Position numbers and translations under genes: made by a program. Of a stretch of 64,000 nt of DNA, positions 45,368 through 54,529 are shown piece after piece (the first letter of the stretch is position 1; each line of letters opens with the position of its first letter). The notes beneath the pieces were generated by a model, which searched no databases, had not been told where the DNA came from, and saw nothing but the letters and a program-made list of their open reading frames with translations. This DNA comes from Butyrivibrio sp. VCB2006 (GTDB lineage Bacteria; Bacillota; Clostridia; Lachnospirales; Lachnospiraceae), in assembly GCF_000420945.1 (NCBI RefSeq), contig NZ_ATVX01000003.1:62001-126000 (forward strand), written 5' to 3'.

Positions 45368-48300
45368 TTAAACTCTTTCAACACCGATTGTTACTTTCTC
45401 GCCGTTGATATCCCACTCTTTAGCATTTGCTACGTCAGATCCATAAACGATCTCGTTAGCAAGAACCTTTGTAGAGATGCTGCTCTCACTTGCCTTAACA
45501 ATTTCAGCAAGCTTGTCGTTACCATTAAGTGAAACCTTGATGTGATCCATTACTTCGAAGCCTGAATCCTTACGCATGGTCTGAACCTTACTGATAACCT
45601 CAAGAACAAAGCCTTCTCTTACAAGCTCTTCTGAGAGGTTAGTATCAAGAACAACTGTGATTCCCCAGTTCTCCTGTGAAACAAAGCCTTCCTTCTGAGC
45701 CATCTCGATAAGGAGATCTTCCTTAACAAGCTCTACATCAACATCGTTAACATTGAACTTGATTGAGCCGTTTGTGTTAAGCTCATCCATTGTAGCGTTT
45801 CCATCAAGAGTCTCAAGGTATCCCTTGATTGCTCCGATGTTCTTACCATACTTAGGTCCCAGAGTCTTGAGCTGTGGCTTGAAGGTATAGCTTGTGAAGT
45901 CACGAACGTCATCTGTAAATGCTACATTCTTGACATTGAGCTCTTCTCTGATGATATCTGTATAGAACTCACCAACAGTCTGCTCTGCCTTAACATACAT
46001 CTGTCCGATTGGCTGACGATTCTTGATGTTTGCAGCGTTTCTGGCAGCACGGCCAAGAACAACGATATCAAGAACTTCTTCCATATCTTTCTCAAGCTTA
46101 GTATCGATGAGGCTCTCATCTACTGCAGGGAAGTCGCAGAGGTGGATTGACTCCGGAGCATCCTTAAAGCTGTTACGAACAAGGTTCTGATAAATCTCCT
46201 CTGTCATGAATGGAACCATAGGAGCTGCTGCCTTAGATACTGTAACAAGAGCTGTATAAAGAGTCATGTAAGCAGAAATCTTGTCCTGCTCCATTCCCTT
46301 AGCCCAAAATCTCTCACGAGATCTACGTACATACCAGTTAGACATCTCATCAACGAAGTTATCAAGTGCCTTACCAGCCTCAGGAATTCTGTAGTTTGCA
46401 AGGTTCTCATCAACAGCCTTAACGCAGCTGTTAAGCTTGGACAGAAGCCACTTATCCATTACTGTGAGCTTATCCAGCTCAAGCTTGTAGTTAGCAGCAT
46501 CAAATCCATCGATATTAGCATAAAGTGTAAAGAACGCATATGTGTTCCAAAGTGTACCAAGGAACTTACGCTGTCCTTCCATAACTGCATCACCGGAGAA
46601 TCTGCTAGGAAGCCATGGTGCTGAGTTAGTATAGAAGTACCATCTGATTGCGTCTGCGCCGTATTTCTCAAGAGCGTCGAAAGGATCAACCGCGTTGCCC
46701 TTAGACTTACTCATCTTCTGTCCGTTCTCATCCTGTACAAGACCAAGAACGATAACGTTCTTGAATGCAGGCTTGTTGAAAAGAAGTGTTGCCTCTGCGT
46801 GAAGTGAGTAGAACCATCCACGTGTCTGGTCTACAGCCTCTGAGATAAACTCAGCAGGGAACTGCTTCTCAAAGAGTTCCTTATTCTCAAATGGGTAGTG
46901 GAGCTGAGCAAATGGCATAGCACCTGAATCGAACCAGCAGTCGATAACCTCTTTTACCCTGTGCATCTTCTTGCCGCACTTAGGACAAGTGATCTCGAAC
47001 TGATCGATATAAGGTCTGTGAAGCTCACATGTCTCTGCGCTAGGATCTCCTGAAAGCTCAGCAAGCTCTTTTCTTGATCCTACAGAGAGCTGGTGACCAC
47101 AGTCATCGCACTCCCAGATATTAAGAGGAGTTCCCCAATATCTGTCACGTGAGATACCCCAGTCCTGAATGTTCTCAAGCCAGTCACCGAAACGTCCCTT
47201 ACCGATTGACTCTGGAACCCAGTTGATCTCTTTATTGTTGCGGATAAGGTCTTCCTTAACTTCTGTAACCTTGATAAACCATGAAGAACGAGCGTAGTAG
47301 ATAAGAGGAGTTGAACATCTCCAGCAGTGTGGATAGTCATGCTCCATCTTAGGTGCGCCAAAGAGAAGTCCTCTCTTATCAAGATCCTTGAGTACCTCTG
47401 GATCTGCACTGATTGCACCCTCATCCATTTCCTTCTGAGTTGGCTTGCATCTCATGCCAGCAAAAGGAGTCTCAGGCTTAAGCTTACCTTCAGAATCTAC
47501 CATCTGTACAAGTGGAGCGTCGTACTTACGACCAACTCTAGCATCATCTTCACCGAATGCAGGAGCGATATGTACGATACCTGTACCATCTGTCATAGTT
47601 ACATATGTATCGCAGTAGATAAAGAAGCACTTCTTGTGCTGCTTCTCAGCCTCGTCAGCTGCGCACTGGTAAAGTGGCTCATACTCTTTATACTCAAGGT
47701 CAGTACCAACGTAAGTTTCAAGAACTTCGTAGGCAGCCTGTCCTTCCTCTTTTGCTAATGAACCAAGAACGTTGTCAGCAAGCGCTGCAGCAAGATAGTA
47801 TACGTTGCCATCAGCAGCCTTAACCTTAACGTACTTCTCATCAGGGTTTACGCAAAGACCGATGTTAGATGGAAGTGTCCAAGGTGTTGTTGTCCATGCA
47901 AGGAAGTATGCGTCCTCATCCTTAACCTTGAAACGAACGAGAGCTGAACGCTCTTTAAGAGTCTTATAGCCCTGTGCAACCTCGTGTGATGAAAGAGGGG
48001 TTCCACAACGTGGGCAATAAGGAACTACCTTGAAGCCCTTGTAAAGAAGGCCCTTCTTCCAGATTTCGTTAAGAGCCCACCACTCTGACTCGATGAAATT
48101 GTCATCATAAGTGATGTATGGGTGCTCCATATCAGCCCAGAAACCAACTGTGCCGGAGAAGTCCTCCCACATTCCCTTATATTTCCATACAGATTCCTTA
48201 CACTTCTTGATGAAAGGCTCCATACCATACTCTTCGATCTGCTCCTTACCATCAAGGCCAAGAAGCTTCTCTACTTCGAGCTCAACAGGAAGACCATGTG

Positions 48301-48559
48301 TATCCCAACCAGCCTTACGAGGAACTGTATATCCCTTCATTGTGCGGTATCTAGGAATCATATCCTTGATGGCACGTGTGAGTACGTGTCCGATGTGTGG
48401 CTTACCATTAGCTGTTGGAGGGCCATCATAGAACATATACATCTCACCCTTGCTGCGGGTATCAACACTCTTCTGGAATATGTCTTCTTTTTTCCAGAAT
48501 TCTTCAATCTTTTTCTCTCTGCCGACAAAGTTCATGTCAGTTTCGACTTTGTTATACAT
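45368..48559 (-). CDS. ileS: Isoleucyl-tRNA synthetase
   Basis: 1063 aa class I synthetase that charges tRNA-Ile and edits valine. The HIGH motif is in PPTANGKPHIGHVLTRA, KMSKS is in GQKMSKSKGNAVDPFDA, and AWTTTPWTLPSN belongs to the editing domain. The length and the C-terminal region fit the eukaryote-like (type 2) IleS, the form often tolerant of mupirocin; this subtype call is an inference. Metal-binding-type cysteines appear in CPRCGTP, CDDCG and CPKCGKK. AAAGGAGC precedes the ATG. Expression is controlled by the T-box leader upstream. Confidence 0.97.
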   Translation of the reverse strand: MYNKVETDMNFVGREKKIEEFWKKEDIFQKSVDTRSKGEMYMFYDGPPTANGKPHIGHVLTRAIKDMIPRYRTMKGYTVPRKAGWDTHGLPVELEVEKLLGLDGKEQIEEYGMEPFIKKCKESVWKYKGMWEDFSGTVGFWADMEHPYITYDDNFIESEWWALNEIWKKGLLYKGFKVVPYCPRCGTPLSSHEVAQGYKTLKERSALVRFKVKDEDAYFLAWTTTPWTLPSNIGLCVNPDEKYVKVKAADGNVYYLAAALADNVLGSLAKEEGQAAYEVLETYVGTDLEYKEYEPLYQCAADEAEKQHKKCFFIYCDTYVTMTDGTGIVHIAPAFGEDDARVGRKYDAPLVQMVDSEGKLKPETPFAGMRCKPTQKEMDEGAISADPEVLKDLDKRGLLFGAPKMEHDYPHCWRCSTPLIYYARSSWFIKVTEVKEDLIRNNKEINWVPESIGKGRFGDWLENIQDWGISRDRYWGTPLNIWECDDCGHQLSVGSRKELAELSGDPSAETCELHRPYIDQFEITCPKCGKKMHRVKEVIDCWFDSGAMPFAQLHYPFENKELFEKQFPAEFISEAVDQTRGWFYSLHAEATLLFNKPAFKNVIVLGLVQDENGQKMSKSKGNAVDPFDALEKYGADAIRWYFYTNSAPWLPSRFSGDAVMEGQRKFLGTLWNTYAFFTLYANIDGFDAANYKLELDKLTVMDKWLLSKLNSCVKAVDENLANYRIPEAGKALDNFVDEMSNWYVRRSRERFWAKGMEQDKISAYMTLYTALVTVSKAAAPMVPFMTEEIYQNLVRNSFKDAPESIHLCDFPAVDESLIDTKLEKDMEEVLDIVVLGRAARNAANIKNRQPIGQMYVKAEQTVGEFYTDIIREELNVKNVAFTDDVRDFTSYTFKPQLKTLGPKYGKNIGAIKGYLETLDGNATMDELNTNGSIKFNVNDVDVELVKEDLLIEMAQKEGFVSQENWGITVVLDTNLSEELVREGFVLEVISKVQTMRKDSGFEVMDHIKVSLNGNDKLAEIVKASESSISTKVLANEIVYGSDVANAKEWDINGEKVTIGVERV

Positions 48560-48569
48560 ATTGAGCTCC

Positions 48570-48862
48570 TTTCTTGATACAAAAAACCCTCGTCCTTGTA
48601 AAAAGGACGAGGGCTAAAATTCTAGTCTCGTTGTACCACCTGTTTACACATACGCGCCAAAGCATCATCGAATACTCCGGTTGAATACGCTTCCCGTTAA
48701 CGCCGGGATGTACGGCAAAAATCTACTGAATTACGAATAATATCTGTTCGATTCTGCAGCTCAGAAGTGATATTCGAATAGTGGCTACTCGCACCGGCTC
48801 ACACCAACCGCCGGCTCTCTGAAGGCTTCGCTTACTACCTACTGTCTTCGTCACAGCTTTTA
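48570..48862 (-). ncRNA. T-box riboswitch (isoleucine) upstream of ileS
   Basis: The 5' leader contains the T-box sequence (GGTGGTACAACGAG on the minus strand, 48641-48628), whose TGGT can pair with the ACCA end of uncharged tRNA-Ile. A Stem I with specifier loop follows, in which an ATC (Ile) codon lies at 48771-48769. A terminator hairpin with arms CCCTCGTCCTT and AAGGACGAGGG lies at 48587-48613, followed by TTTTTT. Uncharged tRNA-Ile is expected to prevent termination and turn on ileS. Boundaries are approximate. Confidence 0.92.
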
Positions 48863-48918
48863 TTATTATATTAACGTTCACATAATACTATTAATGTATT
48901 TATTATGCAAGAAAAAAA

Positions 48919-48945
48919 TCCCAGGCCACATATAGTGGTCTGGGA
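48919..48945 (-). terminator. Rho-independent terminator of the aquaporin gene
   Basis: On the minus strand, arms TCCCAGACCAC and GTGGCCTGGGA are followed by TTTTTTT, 33 bp after the stop. Confidence 0.92.
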
Positions 48946-48977
48946 CTGTTAACAACTACAATATCTATTACCTGCAA

Positions 48978-49664
48978 TCAGTTGTCAAGTGCCTTGTAAA
49001 CAACTGCTGCAAGAGCTGCACCTACAAGTGGTCCAACAATGAATACCCAGAGAGCAGCGATAGGAGCTGTATTTCCTGTGAATGCTGCTACAAGAGCAGG
49101 TCCAAAGCTTCTAGCAGGGTTAACTGATGTTCCTGTAAGTCCAATGCCAAGGATGTGAACAACTACCAGTGTAAGTCCGATTACAAGTCCGCCAAAAGAG
49201 CCGTGGCTTGCCTTTTTGGATGTAACTCCAAGAATAGCTATAACAAAGATAAATGTAAGAACTATCTCAACAAGAAGTCCTGCAACAGGGCTTCCGTTTA
49301 CTCCGTCAAGACCGTTAGAACCAAATCCGCCTGTCTGATCTGTTACTCCGCCAAGACCGAATACAAGAGCAAGGATTCCTGCGCCTGCAAATGCGCCGAT
49401 GCACTGAGAAATAACATAACCAACGAACTCACTAACTTCCATTCCACCAGATAAAAGAACTCCCAGTGAAACTGCAGGGTTAATGTGGCAACCTGAGATG
49501 TTGCCGATTGAATAAGCCATTGCTACGATGGTAAGGCCAAAGGCAAGAGCTGTTAAAAGATAGCCTGATCCGCTTGCTGCATCGCACCCAACCAGCATAG
49601 CTGTTCCACATCCGAGAACTACAAGTGTTGCTGTTCCAATACATTCTGCTACATATTTCTTCAT
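48978..49664 (-). CDS. Aquaporin (MIP family, AqpZ-like)
   Basis: 228 aa with six transmembrane helices and the two NPA boxes, CHINPAVSLGVLLSGG and TGTSVNPARSFGPALV. The short, water-selective type of pore is suggested by the length and by SVNPARSFGP, which is like AqpZ; glycerol facilitators are longer and have Asp after the second NPA-R. It lets water cross the cytoplasmic membrane. AGGAGG precedes the ATG. It is monocistronic, between ileS and the divergent GH28 gene. Confidence 0.93.
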   Translation of the reverse strand: MKKYVAECIGTATLVVLGCGTAMLVGCDAASGSGYLLTALAFGLTIVAMAYSIGNISGCHINPAVSLGVLLSGGMEVSEFVGYVISQCIGAFAGAGILALVFGLGGVTDQTGGFGSNGLDGVNGSPVAGLLVEIVLTFIFVIAILGVTSKKASHGSFGGLVIGLTLVVVHILGIGLTGTSVNPARSFGPALVAAFTGNTAPIAALWVFIVGPLVGAALAAVVYKALDN

Positions 49665-49941
49665 ACCACGCCTCCTGATATTATATTATTTGAGATGTCT
49701 TTACATCCCTATTTATCTGTTGTCACCCCATTTTCGACAACAAATTTGCGATACACTACTATTATAGTCATTCCAACGAAAAAGTGTTAGATTATTTGCA
49801 CAATTATTGAATATGTCAGTTATTTTTCTAAAACTGAGTTGAATATGCCATATTTATCGACATTTTTTATTTGATGATATCCCATTCAAAATGTAAGATT
49901 AATCTAATGAAAACATTTAAATTTTTAGGAGGAGTTTTGCC

Positions 49942-51543
49942 ATGATGGATTTTGACTTTCTTTTGGATTACAGAGCGCTTGATACAGAAGCAGAGGTTTT
50001 CTGGGATATGCCCCTTGATGCCACTCCTTCCTGCCGCTATCAGGTATTTGTAGATGGTAAAAAAGCTGATGAAGTAAGCAAAACTCATTATTCTCTCAAG
50101 GACCTGACACCGGATACAACTTACGAGGTTGAAATTGTCATATGTTATCCGTCAATAGATCAAAAGTCTCTTGGCCAAATCAAGGTTCACACTAATTCAG
50201 TAAAAAGAAATATCGACGTCACGAAAGCTCCGTATAACGCCGTAGGCGACGGTACCCACATGAATACAAGGGCTTTACAGGATGCCCTTGATGCCTGCGA
50301 TGAAAGCTCCAGGGTCTATATTCCTACTGGAACCTTCCTTACCGGTGCGCTGAACGTGCACTCAGGTACAGAAATATATCTGGAGGAGGGAGCTCTTTTA
50401 CAGGGAACTGAGGATCCTCTTGATTATCTTCCTAAAATTCACAGCCGCTTTGAAGGCTATGAGATGGAATGCTACAGAAGTCTTCTGAACCTTGGAGAGC
50501 TTGATCATGATGCCGGTTTCAACTGCGAAAATGTAACTATTCATGGAAAAGGTTCTATCATCGGCGGCGGATGGCCGCTGGCTAAGGCCATTGCCAAGAT
50601 AGAGGGGGATCGTCTCAAGGAATACATTGCTTCTCTTGGAGATAAGATCAAGGACTACGAAAGACCAGAAACCATCGCCAACAGATTCAGAGGTAGACTT
50701 ATCAATATGAGTAACTGCCGCAACATCTGGATTCATGGCCTTACCCTTGGATATGCTCCTTCCTGGAACATACATTTTATTTATTCAGATCAGATTGTAA
50801 CAGACCACTGCACCATTAAATCTGAAGGTATCTGGAATGGAGATGGATGGGATCCTGATTCCTCCACAAACTGCACCTTGTATGCCTGTGATTTTTACAC
50901 AGAGGATGACTCTGTTGCCATCAAATCAGGCAAGAATCCTGAGGGCAATGTAATAAACAGACCAACCAAGCACATAAGAGTTTTTGACTGCGTAACTAAC
51001 TTCGGCCATGGCCTGTGTATAGGAAGTGAGATGTCAGGCGGAGTCGAAGATGTACGTCTCTGGGACTGCGAAATGGGTCCAACCTGGTCCGGCATAGAGA
51101 TAAAAGCCACCAAGAAGCGTGGTGGCTATGTACGAAACATCCTGGTTCGCGATATCACTGCTTCTCACATTCAGATGCACTCTGTAGGCTACAATGACGA
51201 TGGTGAGGGCTCCAAGGTTCCACCTCAGTTATCGGATTGCCGTTTTGAACGCATGTATCTTCTCGGAAGATATCTTGATAACAATGCCGGCCGCAACGAA
51301 TGGCACGACTGTCCTTCTATCCTATTGTGCGGTTTTGACGAGCCCGGATACGAAGTAAGTAATATCGAATTCAAGGACATCACAATGGAGGATCTCGCAG
51401 GAAGAAGCGATTTTTATAAGAGCGTAGCTGAAGATCATGCCAATTCCTCAGGTTCAGGAAGCGAAGCCAATAAGAATATTCACATGGAATACTGCAAAAA
51501 TATATCTTTTGAAAACATGACGCTGGTCCCAAGAACCAAGTAA
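49942..51543 (+). CDS. GH28 polygalacturonase-type glycoside hydrolase
   Basis: 533 aa. An N-terminal beta-sandwich resembling a fibronectin III domain (about 8-90) precedes a right-handed beta-helix with the GH28 catalytic signatures: NGDGWDPDS (NxD), TEDDSVAIKSG (DD), NFGHGLCIGS (GHG) and IEIKATKKRGG (R/K-I-K). It cleaves alpha-1,4-galacturonan or oligogalacturonides, most likely as an exo-acting enzyme. There is no signal peptide, so it probably acts in the cytoplasm on imported oligomers. Of the two adjacent ATGs, either has AGGAGG at a usable distance. It is divergent from the aquaporin gene and ends at a terminator. Confidence 0.92.
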   Translation: MMDFDFLLDYRALDTEAEVFWDMPLDATPSCRYQVFVDGKKADEVSKTHYSLKDLTPDTTYEVEIVICYPSIDQKSLGQIKVHTNSVKRNIDVTKAPYNAVGDGTHMNTRALQDALDACDESSRVYIPTGTFLTGALNVHSGTEIYLEEGALLQGTEDPLDYLPKIHSRFEGYEMECYRSLLNLGELDHDAGFNCENVTIHGKGSIIGGGWPLAKAIAKIEGDRLKEYIASLGDKIKDYERPETIANRFRGRLINMSNCRNIWIHGLTLGYAPSWNIHFIYSDQIVTDHCTIKSEGIWNGDGWDPDSSTNCTLYACDFYTEDDSVAIKSGKNPEGNVINRPTKHIRVFDCVTNFGHGLCIGSEMSGGVEDVRLWDCEMGPTWSGIEIKATKKRGGYVRNILVRDITASHIQMHSVGYNDDGEGSKVPPQLSDCRFERMYLLGRYLDNNAGRNEWHDCPSILLCGFDEPGYEVSNIEFKDITMEDLAGRSDFYKSVAEDHANSSGSGSEANKNIHMEYCKNISFENMTLVPRTK

Positions 51544-51549
51544 AAAAAT

Positions 51550-51597
51550 AAGCATCTACCCGATAGTCTCATGCATCAGATTTTCAGGTAGATGCTT
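51550..51597. terminator. Bidirectional Rho-independent terminator
   Basis: Arms AAGCATCTACC and GGTAGATGCTT with T-runs on both strands, between the convergent GH28 and threonine aldolase genes. Confidence 0.92.
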
Positions 51598-51609
51598 TTT
51601 CTTTTGATA

Positions 51610-52704
51610 TTAAAGGTACTTCATAAGTTCATCGATGTCATCGCTTGTGGTTGCCCAGTCTGTGGCAAGCCTGATAACAGTGTGATTATCGTCGAATTTC
51701 TCCCAGAATCCGTAGCCCACGCGCTGTGCAAATTCTTTTAACCTGTCATTTTCCATGACAATAAACTGCTGATTTGTAGGAGAATCTATAAACAGCTGAT
51801 AGCCCTTGTCTGTAAGCTTATCTCTAAGAGCTTGTGCCATATCAATGGCATTCTTACTGATATCCATATAAAGATTGTCAGTAAAAAGAGTGTCAAACTG
51901 AAGGCCAAGAAGCCACCCCTTAGCAAGAAGAGCTCCGTGCTGCTTGATAACAGGAATTGGATGGGCGGTTGGCACTCCCTTAGGGAATACTACAGCCTCT
52001 CCGAAAAGAGCTCCCACCTTGGTTCCTCCAATGTAGAACACATCCACGAGGCTGGCTATATCCTGAAGGGTGACATCTGTTCTTTTACTCATAAGTCCAT
52101 AGCCAAGCCTTGCTCCATCAAGAAATAGTGGAATCTTATACTCCTTACAGATTCCGGAAAGTTCCTCCAGCTCTGCCTTGGAATAAAGAGTTCCATACTC
52201 AGTTGGATGGGAAATATAAACCGCTCCCGGGAACACCATATGCTCATGGTTATCGTCATCATAGAAATTAACAAGAAGCTTTTTAAGATCTTCTGCTTTT
52301 ACCTTACCAATCTGATCGTTGTAAATTGGAGCCTTCTTGCCATCATCTGATGAACATGTCTTTCCCTGCGGGATACTTGGAAGTGTCAGAACCTTGTGGC
52401 CGGAAAACTCAATTGCTCCGGCTTCATGGGCTGCCACATGTCCGGTCTGAGCTGCCACTACACCTTCATATGGCTCAAGAAGCATGTCCATTATTGTCTG
52501 ATTGGTCTGAGTTCCTCCAACCAGGAAGAATACATCCGCATCTGGAGCGTCGCAGGCTTTTTTTATCTTATCTGCTGCGCTTTTGCAATAATCATCCGTT
52601 CCATAACCAACTATCTGCTCAAAGTTTGTCTCCGTCATTCTCTGAAGAATTTTGGGATGAGCGCCCTTTGTATAATCACTTGAAAAAGAAATCTTTTTTC
52701 CCAT
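51610..52704 (-). CDS. Threonine aldolase family (beta-eliminating lyase) enzyme
   Basis: 364 aa from the ATG at 52704; the reading frame is open further upstream only through a TTG inside the spacer. It is a PLP fold-type I enzyme: SSDYTKGAHPKIL, GYGTDDYCKSAADKI, FLVGGTQTNQ, FLDGARLGYG, and the PLP lysine in YIGGTKVGALFGEA. It cleaves L-threonine to glycine and acetaldehyde in its family, though some members prefer other beta-hydroxy amino acids. It follows the fRMsr gene by 36 bp on the same strand. The RBS (GAGAAA) is weak. Confidence 0.9.
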   Translation of the reverse strand: MGKKISFSSDYTKGAHPKILQRMTETNFEQIVGYGTDDYCKSAADKIKKACDAPDADVFFLVGGTQTNQTIMDMLLEPYEGVVAAQTGHVAAHEAGAIEFSGHKVLTLPSIPQGKTCSSDDGKKAPIYNDQIGKVKAEDLKKLLVNFYDDDNHEHMVFPGAVYISHPTEYGTLYSKAELEELSGICKEYKIPLFLDGARLGYGLMSKRTDVTLQDIASLVDVFYIGGTKVGALFGEAVVFPKGVPTAHPIPVIKQHGALLAKGWLLGLQFDTLFTDNLYMDISKNAIDMAQALRDKLTDKGYQLFIDSPTNQQFIVMENDRLKEFAQRVGYGFWEKFDDNHTVIRLATDWATTSDDIDELMKYL

Positions 52705-52740
52705 GTCATTTTCTCTTTCTATATAGTATTCAGTATGCAA

Positions 52741-53235
52741 TCAGTTCTCAGAAAACTGATCTTCTCTAAGTCCGTTAAATCTGCAGAAGTCTGTTTTTTC
52801 CTCAATGGTCTTAACGAATTTCTCAAGTCCGACCTGGTCTTCAAATTTAAACCTGTCTAAACTTGGACTGTCTATATCAAGAACACCAATCACCTTGCCA
52901 TTGCAGTGCATAGGAATAACTATCTCAGAATTAGATGCTGCATCACATGCAATATGTCCTGCAAATTTATGTACATCCTCTACCAAAAGAGTTCTATCCT
53001 CCTTGGCTGCAGTTCCGCAAACACCTTTACCAAGAGGAATTCTGATACAGGCAACCTTCCCTTGGAATGGCCCAAGCATAAGTGATCCCTTATCCATCAG
53101 ATAGAATCCTGCCCAGTTAATGTCCTCAAGATTCTCATACAAAAGCGCAGACGCATTGGATAGCACCGGCATAAAAAAGTTCTCATCTTCAGCTAAAGAT
53201 TTAAGCTGCTCTGTAAGCATATTGTAATCTGTCAT
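52741..53235 (-). CDS. Free methionine-(R)-sulfoxide reductase (GAF domain)
   Basis: 164 aa, a single GAF domain of the fRMsr (YebR) type. The family is recognised by INWAGFYLMD, RIPLGKGVCGTAA, EDVHKFAGHIACDAASNSEIVIP and GVLDIDSPSLDRF. The catalytic and resolving cysteines are in VACIRI, GVCGT and IACDA. It reduces free methionine-R-sulfoxide, an oxidative-damage repair step. It precedes the threonine aldolase gene by 36 bp. Confidence 0.93.
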   Translation of the reverse strand: MTDYNMLTEQLKSLAEDENFFMPVLSNASALLYENLEDINWAGFYLMDKGSLMLGPFQGKVACIRIPLGKGVCGTAAKEDRTLLVEDVHKFAGHIACDAASNSEIVIPMHCNGKVIGVLDIDSPSLDRFKFEDQVGLEKFVKTIEEKTDFCRFNGLREDQFSEN

Positions 53236-53368
53236 TTCTAACTCCTCCTGTCAAAATTATCTTTTTTCCCAATACATTGAAAATGGGTATGGGGTCTTCC
53301 CTGACCTCATACCCACGATTCTAACACTCTTTTTGCTTGTACACAATCTATTTGTTATAAACTTTCTA

Positions 53369-54469
53369 TTAGTACACTACTCTGTTTCTTCCGCTTTCCT
53401 TAGCGTTATACAGCTTATCATCCGCTGTATTAACAAATCTGTCAACTGTCATATCCGAATTGTATGTTGCTGCGCCGATGGAAATAGTGAGACCGATTCT
53501 CTGGCCCTCACTTTCAAACTTATGATTTTGTACTTGCAGTCTAAGGTTCTCCAGGAATTCACCAAATTCCTTAAAAGAAATGCTTTCAGGCGCGATGAGC
53601 ATGAATTCTTCTCCGCCCCATCTGCCGTACAAAAGTCCGGAACCACTATTGGCTTTAAATATTGTCACAAGCTCTCTTAACGCTTCATCTCCAACATTAT
53701 GGCCATATGTATCGTTAATATTCTTGAAATAATCTATATCTACTATAGCTATCGAAAGATTGCTGTCAGGATAGGATTTGGCTCTTTCTACCTCTGCATC
53801 CAAGATGATCTGCATGCGCTTTCTGTTGTAAATTCCTGTCAGATAATCATGATCTGCAGCACTTTGAAGCTCAAAGTTTTTCTTGGACATTCTGAAATTA
53901 TATATTCCTGTGTCCAGAATAATAGCAAGAAACGAGATGACAGCATTAACGTAAAACACTATTTCCGCAAGGCCATCACTTATGTTGTATCGAGTTGACA
54001 ATAGTCCGTGATTTCCAAGGTAAGTAAGCATAATAAACGTAATGATAATAACCGCACTGAAAGTAAATATCTGTCTCTTTTGCTTCTGTGAAAGCTTCGG
54101 AGAAAAGATAGGCAAAAAGATGCTGGCCAAAGTACCAAATAGCCATAACTGGACACCGGCTTTTACCCCAAGGAAAATTGTGGCCAAAGCTACATGGAAA
54201 TATACCTCCAAGATCATAATCCACACGGAAGTAAGTGTACGACCTTTTAGCACGATAAACGCACTGACTACATAGGTCAGAATACTGGCAACATTGATTA
54301 TTATCATTGGAGTACATCCAAATGCGATGTACAAAATCTCCAAAAGGCAATGAACAACACAAAGTCCGATGGAAAAACCCAGGTACTGTTGCTGATCCAG
54401 GTAATCGACATCGTCCAGTTCTCGGTATGTTCTATCCCTCACGGACATTTTACTATCATTAGTTTTCAT
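53369..54469 (-). CDS. Membrane diguanylate cyclase (GGDEF)
   Basis: 366 aa. About six N-terminal transmembrane segments (residues 25-190) form a sensor of unknown ligand, joined to a GGDEF domain (about 205-366). The active loop reads GGEEF in YGRWGGEEFMLI, and DHDYLTGIYNRKRM and VDIDYFKNINDTYGHNVGDEAL are standard. It makes c-di-GMP from two GTP. The RxxD inhibitory site expected five residues before GGEEF is absent (GSGLLYGRW), so product inhibition may be lost. It may tie motility (flagellins nearby) to attachment, but this is inference. Confidence 0.94.
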   Translation of the reverse strand: MKTNDSKMSVRDRTYRELDDVDYLDQQQYLGFSIGLCVVHCLLEILYIAFGCTPMIIINVASILTYVVSAFIVLKGRTLTSVWIMILEVYFHVALATIFLGVKAGVQLWLFGTLASIFLPIFSPKLSQKQKRQIFTFSAVIIITFIMLTYLGNHGLLSTRYNISDGLAEIVFYVNAVISFLAIILDTGIYNFRMSKKNFELQSAADHDYLTGIYNRKRMQIILDAEVERAKSYPDSNLSIAIVDIDYFKNINDTYGHNVGDEALRELVTIFKANSGSGLLYGRWGGEEFMLIAPESISFKEFGEFLENLRLQVQNHKFESEGQRIGLTISIGAATYNSDMTVDRFVNTADDKLYNAKESGRNRVVY

Positions 54470-54529
54470 ACTATGATTGTAATTCCGCTCACAAAAGTAT
54501 GCAAATAAACAAATAATAAAGTGATGTAT

